From NCBI GenBank assembly GCA_023435945.1, contig JAEZLB010000314.1, positions 1 through 11,479 on the forward strand: a stretch of 11,479 bases of DNA, written 5' to 3'. Every line of letters begins with the position of its first letter. The stretch's first letter is position 1. Positions 1 through 5,730 of this stretch are shown here, in pieces. Source of the stretch: Pseudomonadota bacterium (lineage in GTDB: Bacteria > Pseudomonadota > Gammaproteobacteria > Burkholderiales > Burkholderiaceae_D). The notes beneath the pieces were generated by a model. The model was not told where the DNA came from, searched no databases, and saw only the letters and a list, made by a program, of their open reading frames with translations. The position numbers were made by a program, and so were the translations under genes.

Positions 1-94
1 GTCCTGCAGAGAAAAAGACTCAGTAGATTTCATCAATTGCCGCAAGGTCGTCGGACACGCCAGACGGCATGAACCCGACTAAGGTGTTAATGGA

Positions 95-1516
95 TCATGC
101 TCGGCCGTAGCGGTCTTGCAGGCGCACGATGTCGTCTTCGCCCAGGTATTCTCCGGATTGAATTTCTATAAGTTCAAGAGGAATTTTTCCCGGATTTTCC
201 AGCGAATGCACGACTCCGACCGGAATGTAGGTGGACTGGTTCTCGGTTAGTAGATATTCGTTGTCGCCATTGGTGATCTTTGCGGTGCCCGATACCACCA
301 CCCAGTGTTCGGCACGGTGGTGATGCATTTGCAGTGAAAGCTTGGCACCTTGTTTGACGGTAATGCGCTTGACTTGAAAACGATTGCCCCTGCCTATGGA
401 ATCGTAAGCGCCCCACGGGCGGAAAATCTTGCGATGCTGAGTCGCTTCGGGACGTTGAGCATCGCTGAGTCGTTTCACCACCTGCTTGGCCTGCTGGGCA
501 TGATCGGCGTCCATAACCAGTACCGCATCCGGCGTTTCGACAATGACCACATTTCGCAGGCCGACCGCAACCACCAGGCGGTTGGTGCCATGCACCAGGC
601 AACTTTCGCATCCTTCTAGCAATGCATCGCCCTGGGTGGCATTGTTGTGTTCATCTTTGTCGGCGGCTTCCCATACCGAGGACCAGGAACCGATGTCGCT
701 CCAGTCGGCATTTAGCACGACCATTGCCGCATTTTGCGTGCGCTCCATGACAGCATAGTCGACGGCAATATCCGGATTCTTGCCATAGGCAGCCGCATCC
801 AGGCGAATGAAGTCGATGTCCTGTGCGGCGTCTTTCAGGGATTCGCGGCATGCTTTCAGCACTTCGGGCTGATGCATTTCCATTTCATCCAGGAAGGTAC
901 GGGCGCGGAACAGGAACATGCCGCTGTTCCAGTAATAGTTGCCGTTCGCGATGTACTGTTCAGCCGTGTGCCGATCCGGTTTTTCCACGAACTCCAGTAC
1001 CGGCCGCGCACTGTCAGGATCGGGTTCATTGGCGCAGATATAGCCATAACCGGTTTCTGCACGCGCCGGTTTGATGCCGAAAGTCACCAGCTTGCCGTCG
1101 AGCGCAGCCCTGGAGGCGACCTCGATGGCGCGATGGAAGGCAGCCGTGTCCTTGATCAGGTGATCGGACGGCAGTACCAGCATCAACGGATCTTCATGCT
1201 TGGCTAAAGCGCAGAGTGCTGCGCTGGTGATGGCCGGCGCAGTATTGCGGCGCATCGGCTCCAGCAGGATCTTTGCATGGTGTATGCCCGCTTCGCGCAA
1301 TTGCTCGGCGACGACGAAGCGCGAGGATTCGTGCGTGACCATCACGGGTTCCGTTACCTGCGGCAGGCCCGATACTCGCTGTACCGTGCGTTGCAGCAGG
1401 CTTTGTGTTCCCAGGAGCTGGAGAAACTGCTTGGGGTAAGTGTCGCGTGACAGCGGCCAAAGACGTGTGCCCGATCCACCGCACAGGACTACCGGAATGA
1501 GAGGACTGGAATTCAT
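95..1516 (-). CDS. manC: Mannose-1-phosphate guanylyltransferase / mannose-6-phosphate isomerase (ManC/AlgA type)
   Basis: A 473-residue bifunctional enzyme of the type II phosphomannose isomerase/GDP-mannose pyrophosphorylase family; length is normal. The N-terminal nucleotidyltransferase part carries the signature GGSGTRLWPLSR (residues 13-24), then LEPMRRNTAPA (85-95), PSDH (116-119) and FVEKP (176-180). The C-terminal cupin part carries the metal-binding HHHRAEH run (398-404) and ends with the family-typical GEDDIVRLQDRYGR. It makes GDP-mannose from mannose-1-phosphate and GTP and interconverts fructose-6-phosphate and mannose-6-phosphate in the cytoplasm, feeding exopolysaccharide, capsule or O-antigen synthesis. 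Its ATG overlaps the stop of the upstream hydrolase gene in an ATGA (1513-1516), and its own ribosome binding site is weak, so translation is probably coupled. After the TGA the same frame stays open for 22 further codons (to about 28), probably by chance. No phosphomannomutase is present in the window. Confidence 0.95.
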   Translation of the reverse strand: MNSSPLIPVVLCGGSGTRLWPLSRDTYPKQFLQLLGTQSLLQRTVQRVSGLPQVTEPVMVTHESSRFVVAEQLREAGIHHAKILLEPMRRNTAPAITSAALCALAKHEDPLMLVLPSDHLIKDTAAFHRAIEVASRAALDGKLVTFGIKPARAETGYGYICANEPDPDSARPVLEFVEKPDRHTAEQYIANGNYYWNSGMFLFRARTFLDEMEMHQPEVLKACRESLKDAAQDIDFIRLDAAAYGKNPDIAVDYAVMERTQNAAMVVLNADWSDIGSWSSVWEAADKDEHNNATQGDALLEGCESCLVHGTNRLVVAVGLRNVVIVETPDAVLVMDADHAQQAKQVVKRLSDAQRPEATQHRKIFRPWGAYDSIGRGNRFQVKRITVKQGAKLSLQMHHHRAEHWVVVSGTAKITNGDNEYLLTENQSTYIPVGVVHSLENPGKIPLELIEIQSGEYLGEDDIVRLQDRYGRA

Positions 1517-2046
1517 GATCGTACCGTTGCGAAATAAGCCTGGGTGTAAGGATGAACGCTTGGCAGATAAGCGACGCGATCTTCGTCAATCCATTGATAT
1601 TCACTGTGCTGCTGTTTGGGCAGGTGCCATTCGTGCCGGTTTATCCTCAAGCGGTAAGCCAGCACAATGTAATGGGTGGTCCTGCCTGCTATGCCCGTGA
1701 AGTCGGTCTCATAGAAGTGTTCATAGATGCCGATCAGGCTGGCCTCGGAACGCATGGCGGAGACGCCGGTTTCCTCTTGTATCAGACGGGTAAAAGCCTG
1801 GTCCAGCTTTTCTCCCTTGCGCACGCGCCCGCCCGGCACGAACCAGTAGTCCTTGGCAGGGGGATTCTTGCGCAGGCCCAGCAGGATTCTTCCCTGCGCA
1901 TCCTCAATGATCAGATCGATGGAAACCAGCGGAGCATTGGCAACCACTGCTGCAAAGACTTCGGCCGAGAGTCGTTCCGGGGAGCCGACAGGAGCGGAGG
2001 AGTCGCTACTGGGGCGAACCAGTGCGGCGCGGGTGTCAGTAGGCAT
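1513..2046 (-). CDS. gmm: GDP-mannose mannosyl hydrolase (Nudix family, Gmm/WcaH type)
   Basis: A 177-residue Nudix-type protein. The APLVSIDLIIED stretch (residues 38-49), YWFVPGGRV (67-75) and the modified Nudix box from GGRV to EETG (72-94) match the GDP-mannose mannosyl hydrolase branch, as do the YEHFYETDF and THYIVLAYR stretches. Family members hydrolyse GDP-mannose (often GDP-glucose too) to GDP and the free sugar by attack at the sugar carbon. The protein is about 20-25 residues longer at the N terminus than typical Gmm; the family-like part begins near LSAEVF (residue 26). The ATG at 2046 is the only good start, as no ATG or GTG lies between it and the conserved part. It overlaps the wcaJ-like gene by 11 bases and manC by 4. 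Placed beside manC, it probably tunes the GDP-mannose pool or recovers GDP. Substrate choice among NDP-sugars is inferred. Confidence 0.88.
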   Translation of the reverse strand: MPTDTRAALVRPSSDSSAPVGSPERLSAEVFAAVVANAPLVSIDLIIEDAQGRILLGLRKNPPAKDYWFVPGGRVRKGEKLDQAFTRLIQEETGVSAMRSEASLIGIYEHFYETDFTGIAGRTTHYIVLAYRLRINRHEWHLPKQQHSEYQWIDEDRVAYLPSVHPYTQAYFATVRS

Positions 2047-3445
2047 TCTTGCCAGTCCATCCCTTGAATGCGGTCCAGAGTATGATCTTCAGATCCATCC
2101 AGAATGACCAGTGCTCGATATAGTGCAGATCAAACTGCACGCGCTTGGCCATTTTTTCATCGGTGTCGGTTTCGCCGCGGAAGCCATTGACCTGCGCCCA
2201 GCCGGTGATGCCTGGCTTGACACGATGGCGCAGCATGTACATTTCCAGCCGCTCCTTGTACATCTCGTTGTGCTGAAGGGCGTGCGGACGGGGGCCGACC
2301 ACTGACATTTCTCCACGCAGCACGTTGATGAACTGCGGCAGTTCATCCAGGCTGGTGCGGCGCAGGAAACCACCAAAAGGCGTGATGCGCGGATCGTTCT
2401 TGGTCGCCTGCGTTACTTTTCCATGCTCCTGGTGCATTTTCATGCTGCGGAACTTGTACATGTCAAACGGCCGCCCATTCAGGCCCAGGCGCTTCTGCTT
2501 GAAAAAGACCGGGCCGGGCGAGCTCATCTTGATGCCAACCGCGATAACCAGGAACAACGGTGCGAGCAGCAGGAGTGCTACCGCTGCAAACAGCTTGTCG
2601 AACAAATCCTTGACAATGCCCCCCACGTCATTGGCGGCAGGCTGATTTAGTTCAACCGTGGGCACCCCCAGGAAATTGGTGATCTTGCTGTTGAAGATAC
2701 GCATGCTCAGCGTATCCGGCACCCAGCGTATGTCTACCAGCGCATTGCGCAACAGATACTGCAGGCTGTGAAGCTGCTGGGAGGCGCTTAGCGGCAGAGT
2801 GATCCAGATCTCATGGATATTGTTCTGCAATACATAATCGTTGATATCTTCCAGTGCATTGATCTTGTCGACCTGATGGGTGTCGATGGCGGTGGGATGC
2901 TGGTTGCCGGTATAAATGGCTTTCACTTCATAGCCATACCAATGCTGCTGGTTGGTGCGCTGAAACATTTCTTGACCGGTGCGTCCAAAGCCAACGATGA
3001 GCACATTCTTGTTATTCAGGCCACGCTTACGCAGTCCGCGCAAGAAGGAATGCAGAATGAAGCGGGATACCACAAGAAAGACAATGCCGGTGCCGTACCA
3101 GTAGAACAACCACAGGCGGGACAGCGCGGAAATCTGATTAATCAGAAAGGCAAAGAACAATCCGATCAGCAATACCACGCCCCATGATATGGCCAGTTGA
3201 CGGAACAGAGCCGGCATCGTGCGCCCGCGCCACGAACTGTATAAATGCAACTGTGGGAACAGCAGGAAGGCTACTCCACAGCAGAAATAAAGCAGGATGA
3301 GATGAACAGCTGCGGCTTCCTGATCAACAGCGCCGCTAAACCTGATAAGTCCGGCAAGCTGGCCTGCCAGCCATAAAGAGAGGACCTCAATGATGCGTAC
3401 TGAGAATTCCAGGCGAGAAGAGTTTCTGCTGATTAAGTCTTGCAT
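2036..3445 (-). CDS. wcaJ: Undecaprenyl-phosphate sugar phosphotransferase (WcaJ-like, polyprenyl glycosylphosphotransferase)
   Basis: A 469-residue membrane protein, the usual size for the WcaJ/PssY-type initiating enzyme. Four hydrophobic segments lie near residues 20-36, 45-66, 84-103 and 110-130. A Rossmann-like cytoplasmic domain with VLIVGFGRTG (148-157) follows. A fifth hydrophobic segment (about 284-305) leads into the C-terminal bacterial sugar transferase domain, with KFRSM (331-335), the catalytic-type SLDELPQ (365-371), VGPRPH (383-388) and KPGITGWAQVNG. The family transfers a hexose-1-phosphate, commonly glucose, from the UDP-sugar to undecaprenyl phosphate at the inner membrane. 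This is the first step of exopolysaccharide or capsule repeat-unit assembly. It is the first gene of the visible operon, followed with overlaps by gmm and manC. The ATG at 3445 has no strong Shine-Dalgarno sequence. The exact sugar cannot be read from the sequence, and a role in another glycan is possible. Confidence 0.9.
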   Translation of the reverse strand: MQDLISRNSSRLEFSVRIIEVLSLWLAGQLAGLIRFSGAVDQEAAAVHLILLYFCCGVAFLLFPQLHLYSSWRGRTMPALFRQLAISWGVVLLIGLFFAFLINQISALSRLWLFYWYGTGIVFLVVSRFILHSFLRGLRKRGLNNKNVLIVGFGRTGQEMFQRTNQQHWYGYEVKAIYTGNQHPTAIDTHQVDKINALEDINDYVLQNNIHEIWITLPLSASQQLHSLQYLLRNALVDIRWVPDTLSMRIFNSKITNFLGVPTVELNQPAANDVGGIVKDLFDKLFAAVALLLLAPLFLVIAVGIKMSSPGPVFFKQKRLGLNGRPFDMYKFRSMKMHQEHGKVTQATKNDPRITPFGGFLRRTSLDELPQFINVLRGEMSVVGPRPHALQHNEMYKERLEMYMLRHRVKPGITGWAQVNGFRGETDTDEKMAKRVQFDLHYIEHWSFWMDLKIILWTAFKGWTGKNAY

Positions 3446-3505
3446 GATGAGAATTCAATACCTTTTGGACCTAAGTGCTCACAGATCGCTCTGACGACCA
3501 GTCAT

Positions 3506-3544
3506 GACCTCTCGAAGCTCGATCCCTCTCCCGGAGGGGAGGTC
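3506..3544. repeat. Nested inverted repeats able to form a compact three-way junction
   Basis: GACCTC (3506-3511) pairs with GAGGTC (3539-3544). Inside, TCGA-AGC-TCGA (3512-3522) forms one small hairpin and CCCTC-TCCCG-GAGGG (3524-3538) forms a second. Only one base (3523) is left unpaired at the junction. The element lies about 60 bases upstream of the wcaJ-like start codon, so on the minus strand it may be part of that gene's 5' leader. Competing pairings among the C/T- and G-rich runs exist. No function is assigned. Confidence 0.4.
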
Positions 3545-3603
3545 TCAAGAATGGAGTCATGGTAGCCAATCTGCCTGTTAGAAGAATGCAAAGTGCGGCC
3601 CGA

Positions 3604-3617
3604 TTGAGGGGCGTCAA
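3604..3617. promoter_or_regulatory. Possible FNR/CRP-superfamily operator
   Basis: TTGAG-GGGC-GTCAA fits the TTGA-N6-TCAA core recognised by FNR/Anr/Dnr-type regulators (best consensus TTGAT-N4-ATCAA). It lies within a perfect 6-base inverted repeat, GATTGA/TCAATC (3602-3619). It sits between divergent genes, about 200 bases from the globin start and 160 from the wcaJ-like start. Towards the globin, the spacing to TACAAT (3632-3637) is 14 bases, too short for a classical class II site. Towards wcaJ, a weak TCTAAC (3577-3582, minus strand) lies 21 bases away, near class II spacing. A chance match is possible. Confidence 0.3.
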
Positions 3618-3714
3618 TCCGAAACAGAAGGTACAATGGCGTTCACATGCACCCAGGAAAAATCCGTGTTTTTCCACGGAAATAAAAGCGATAACCAGCA
3701 GGCTTGTTGCCTGG

Positions 3715-3747
3715 CCGGTCTAGACGGCAGAAAGAATCCGTAACCGG
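3715..3747 (+). promoter_or_regulatory. Interrupted hairpin in the putative globin 5' leader
   Basis: CCGGT (3715-3719) pairs with ACCGG (3743-3747) and ACGG (3724-3727) pairs with CCGT (3738-3741). This leaves a CTAG bulge on the 5' side, one unpaired A on the 3' side and a 10-base loop. Two simpler hairpins precede it: TCCGTG/CACGGA (3663-3668/3675-3680) and CAGGC/GCCTG (3699-3703/3709-3713). Together they suggest a structured leader RNA if transcription starts near 3644. No known riboswitch class was recognised. Confidence 0.35.
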
Positions 3748-3766
3748 TGAAAGCCAATGAAAGAAG

Positions 3767-3806
3767 TTAGGCGCAAGGCTTCCCGAGTTGCCTTGCGCTG
3801 TCCTAA
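3767..3806 (+). promoter_or_regulatory. Long hairpin abutting the truncated globin ribosome binding site
   Basis: GCGCAAGGC (3771-3779) and GCCTTGCGC (3790-3798) form a perfect 9-bp stem with a 10-base loop. An outer TTAGG (3767-3771) can also pair with CCTAA (3802-3806) if a few bases bulge on the 3' side. The globin Shine-Dalgarno sequence AAGGGA (3805-3810) begins within the last bases of this outer arm, 4-5 bases before the ATG at 3815. The fold could therefore partly hide the ribosome binding site. There is no T-run after it, so it is not a typical terminator. Confidence 0.5.
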
Positions 3807-3814
3807 GGGAAACG

Positions 3815-4216
3815 ATGACGAATACCGAATCCACAACCTTGACTGCCTACGATGTCATAGGAGGCGATGCCAAAGTCCGCGAACTGGTGGATCGTTTCTA
3901 CGATTTGATGGAGCTGGAGCCCGAATTTGCGGGCATCCGTGCGATGCATCCCGCCTCGCTCGAGGGCTCACGTGACAAGCTTTACTGGTTCTTGTCCGGC
4001 TGGATGGGCGGACCGCAGATGTTTGTCGAACGCTTCGGTCATCCGCGCCTGCGTGCGCGGCACCTTCCTTTTTCCATTGGCATCAGCGAGCGCGATCAAT
4101 GGTTGCATTGCATGGACATGGCGATGCGCGATGTCGGCATCGAAGCGCGCCTGCACGCCGCCTTGATGGAATCCTTTTCGCAAACGGCGGACTGGATGCG
4201 CAACAAGCCGGAATAA
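3815..4216 (+). CDS. Group II truncated haemoglobin
   Basis: A 133-residue single-domain globin of the TrHbII class (2-on-2 fold), a cytoplasmic haem protein. Diagnostic stretches are YDVIGG (residues 12-17), DRFYDLM with the B10-type Tyr29, LSGWMGGP (60-67), and FGHPRLRARHLPF with the probable proximal (F8) His83, followed by DQW with the group II Trp at G8 (Trp96). Family members bind O2, NO or sulfide and are linked to oxygen or nitrosative-stress chemistry; the substrate here is not determined. The ATG at 3815 is chosen because AAGGGA (3805-3810) lies at good spacing. A TTG at 3788 in the same frame would start inside a hairpin loop and add nine residues not seen in the family. It is followed after 38 bases by rmuC on the same strand. 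The structured leader and an FNR-like dyad upstream hint at regulation by oxygen or NO. Confidence 0.92.
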   Translation: MTNTESTTLTAYDVIGGDAKVRELVDRFYDLMELEPEFAGIRAMHPASLEGSRDKLYWFLSGWMGGPQMFVERFGHPRLRARHLPFSIGISERDQWLHCMDMAMRDVGIEARLHAALMESFSQTADWMRNKPE

Positions 4217-4254
4217 AATAAGGTGTGCGCCACCATAGTCAAGCGGGTTACATC

Positions 4255-5730
4255 ATGATTGCTCCAGACACCTATATCCTTCTTGCTCTTGCCCTGGTCA
4301 TCATCGCATTGCAGGTGGTACTCCTGCTGCGCAACGGCAAGAGCCGCCAGGAATCGCAATTGCTGCAGATGCAGCGCGACCTGGAGCACCAGGTTCAGCA
4401 CGCCAATGAACGTACCGAACGAGAGTTGCGCCAGGAAGTGCAGATCAGTGCACAAAGTACGCGCCAGGAAATCGGCGCTCACCTGGCCCAGTTCCAGCAA
4501 ACGGTGGCAACGCAATTAACGAGCGTGGCCACGTTGCAGAATACGCAGATAGACGGCTTTGCCCAGCAACTGGCCAAATTGGTGGAAGCCAATGCACGCC
4601 AGCTCGAATCCATGCGCCAGGCCATCGCCGAGCAGGCCAAGTCCGGGCGCGAAGAGCAGGCGCTGGCGCTGAAGCACCTGGGCGATACGCTGAACCAGGC
4701 CTTGTCGGCGCTGGCCGAATCGAATATGCAGCGCATGACGGAAGTGCGCAATACCCTGGAGAACAAGCTGCGCGAACTGCAGGCCGACAATGGCGCTCGT
4801 CTGGAGGAAATGCGCAAGACCGTGGATGAAAAGTTGCATGCCACCCTGGAACAGCGTCTGGGCGAGTCTTTCCGCCTGGTATCGGAACGCCTGGAGAAAG
4901 TGCACCAGGGCTTGGGCGAGATGCAGCAACTGGCGCTGGGTGTCGGCGATCTGAAGCGCGTGCTGACCAATGTGAAAACGCGTGGTACCTGGGGCGAATT
5001 CCAGCTTGCCAACCTGCTGGAACAGATGCTCACGCCAGACCAGTATCAGAAGAATGTGGAAACCGTGCCGGGCAGTGGCGAACGCGTGGAATTCGCAATC
5101 AAGCTGCCGGGCCAGGACGATGGCGGCAGGCCGGTATGGCTGCCCGTCGATGCCAAGTTCCCGAAAGAACAATACGAACGCCTGGTCGATGCCGCCGAGC
5201 ATGCAGATGCCGATGGTGTCAATGCAGCGGGTAAGGAGCTGGAGCGCGTGGTGCGCAGCGAAGCCAAGACCATCTGCGAAAAATATGTGTCGCCACCGCT
5301 CACCACCGATTTTGCCATTCTGTTCCTGCCGACTGAGGGCCTGTATGCGGAAGTCATGCGCAGGCCTGGACTGGCCGACGAAATCCAGCGTCTGCATCGT
5401 GTGACCATTGCCGGGCCGTCCACGCTGGCAGCGTTGTTGAACAGTCTGCAAATGGGCTTCCGTACGCTAGCGCTGGAGAAACGCTCGTCCGAAGTATGGC
5501 AGGTGCTGGGTGCGGTCAAGACCGAGTTCGCCAAGTTCGGCGATGTGCTGGCGGCCACCAAGGCCACCCTGGAAAAAGCCGCCCGCAATATCGAGCAGGC
5601 GGAAACCCGCAGCCGCGTGATGGCGCGCAAACTGAAGACAGTGGAGGCGCTGCCCAGCGAAGCGGCGCAGCGCCTGCTGGGACCGGATACCTTGGAAGTC
5701 GGAGATGAGTCGGATGACAAGCAGGCATAA
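4255..5730 (+). CDS. rmuC: DNA recombination protein RmuC
   Basis: A 491-residue RmuC family protein. One N-terminal membrane segment lies near residues 6-27 (LLALALVIIALQVVLLL). A long Gln/Glu/Arg-rich coiled coil (about 30-215) and the conserved RmuC domain follow. The domain contains TRGTWGEFQL (242-251) and PVDAKFP (297-303); Glu248, Asp299 and Lys301 resemble the acidic/lysine pattern of PD-(D/E)XK nucleases, which is inference. RmuC was described as limiting inversions at short inverted repeats in E. coli and has been linked to defence against foreign DNA; its biochemical activity is poorly settled. The ATG at 4255 begins directly with the membrane segment. An in-frame GTG at 4225 would add ten hydrophilic residues and has its AAGG too close. 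The 3' end overlaps dsbD by 26 bases. Confidence 0.92.
   Translation: MIAPDTYILLALALVIIALQVVLLLRNGKSRQESQLLQMQRDLEHQVQHANERTERELRQEVQISAQSTRQEIGAHLAQFQQTVATQLTSVATLQNTQIDGFAQQLAKLVEANARQLESMRQAIAEQAKSGREEQALALKHLGDTLNQALSALAESNMQRMTEVRNTLENKLRELQADNGARLEEMRKTVDEKLHATLEQRLGESFRLVSERLEKVHQGLGEMQQLALGVGDLKRVLTNVKTRGTWGEFQLANLLEQMLTPDQYQKNVETVPGSGERVEFAIKLPGQDDGGRPVWLPVDAKFPKEQYERLVDAAEHADADGVNAAGKELERVVRSEAKTICEKYVSPPLTTDFAILFLPTEGLYAEVMRRPGLADEIQRLHRVTIAGPSTLAALLNSLQMGFRTLALEKRSSEVWQVLGAVKTEFAKFGDVLAATKATLEKAARNIEQAETRSRVMARKLKTVEALPSEAAQRLLGPDTLEVGDESDDKQA

Larger units (their letters stand above)
3446..3814. other. Divergent intergenic region between the wcaJ-like and truncated globin genes
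   Basis: About 370 bases without a credible gene; the short open frames here lack family features. The stretch must hold the divergent promoters. Visible elements are a nested inverted-repeat set at 3506-3544, an FNR/CRP-like dyad at 3604-3617, and a -10-like TACAAT at 3632-3637 on the plus strand with no matching -35. Three hairpins follow at 3663-3680, 3699-3713 and 3715-3747, and a long hairpin at 3767-3806 ends at the globin ribosome binding site. No tRNA-like fold, known riboswitch consensus or mobile-element end was recognised. Confidence 0.7.

Noticed and set aside
28..94. 22 open codons in frame after the manC stop, including an ATG-started 16-residue peptide
   Set aside because: ManC already ends with the usual family C terminus, and a 22-codon open run is not surprising by chance; no ribosome binding site stands before the ATG.
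3446..3814. tRNA, small-RNA family, CRISPR or insertion-sequence remnants in the divergent spacer
   Set aside because: No T-loop GTTCGA-type signature, no regularly spaced repeats and no terminal-repeat/transposase traces were seen; only local inverted repeats are supported.
3757..3975. A 72-codon plus-strand frame beginning before the globin and running into it, possible leader peptide
   Set aside because: It is out of frame with the globin, has a weak ribosome binding site (GGTG), and its product is a frame-shadow of the globin for most of its length.
4516..5451. A 311-codon open frame on the minus strand inside rmuC
   Set aside because: It is an antisense shadow of the strongly supported RmuC coding sequence with no family features.
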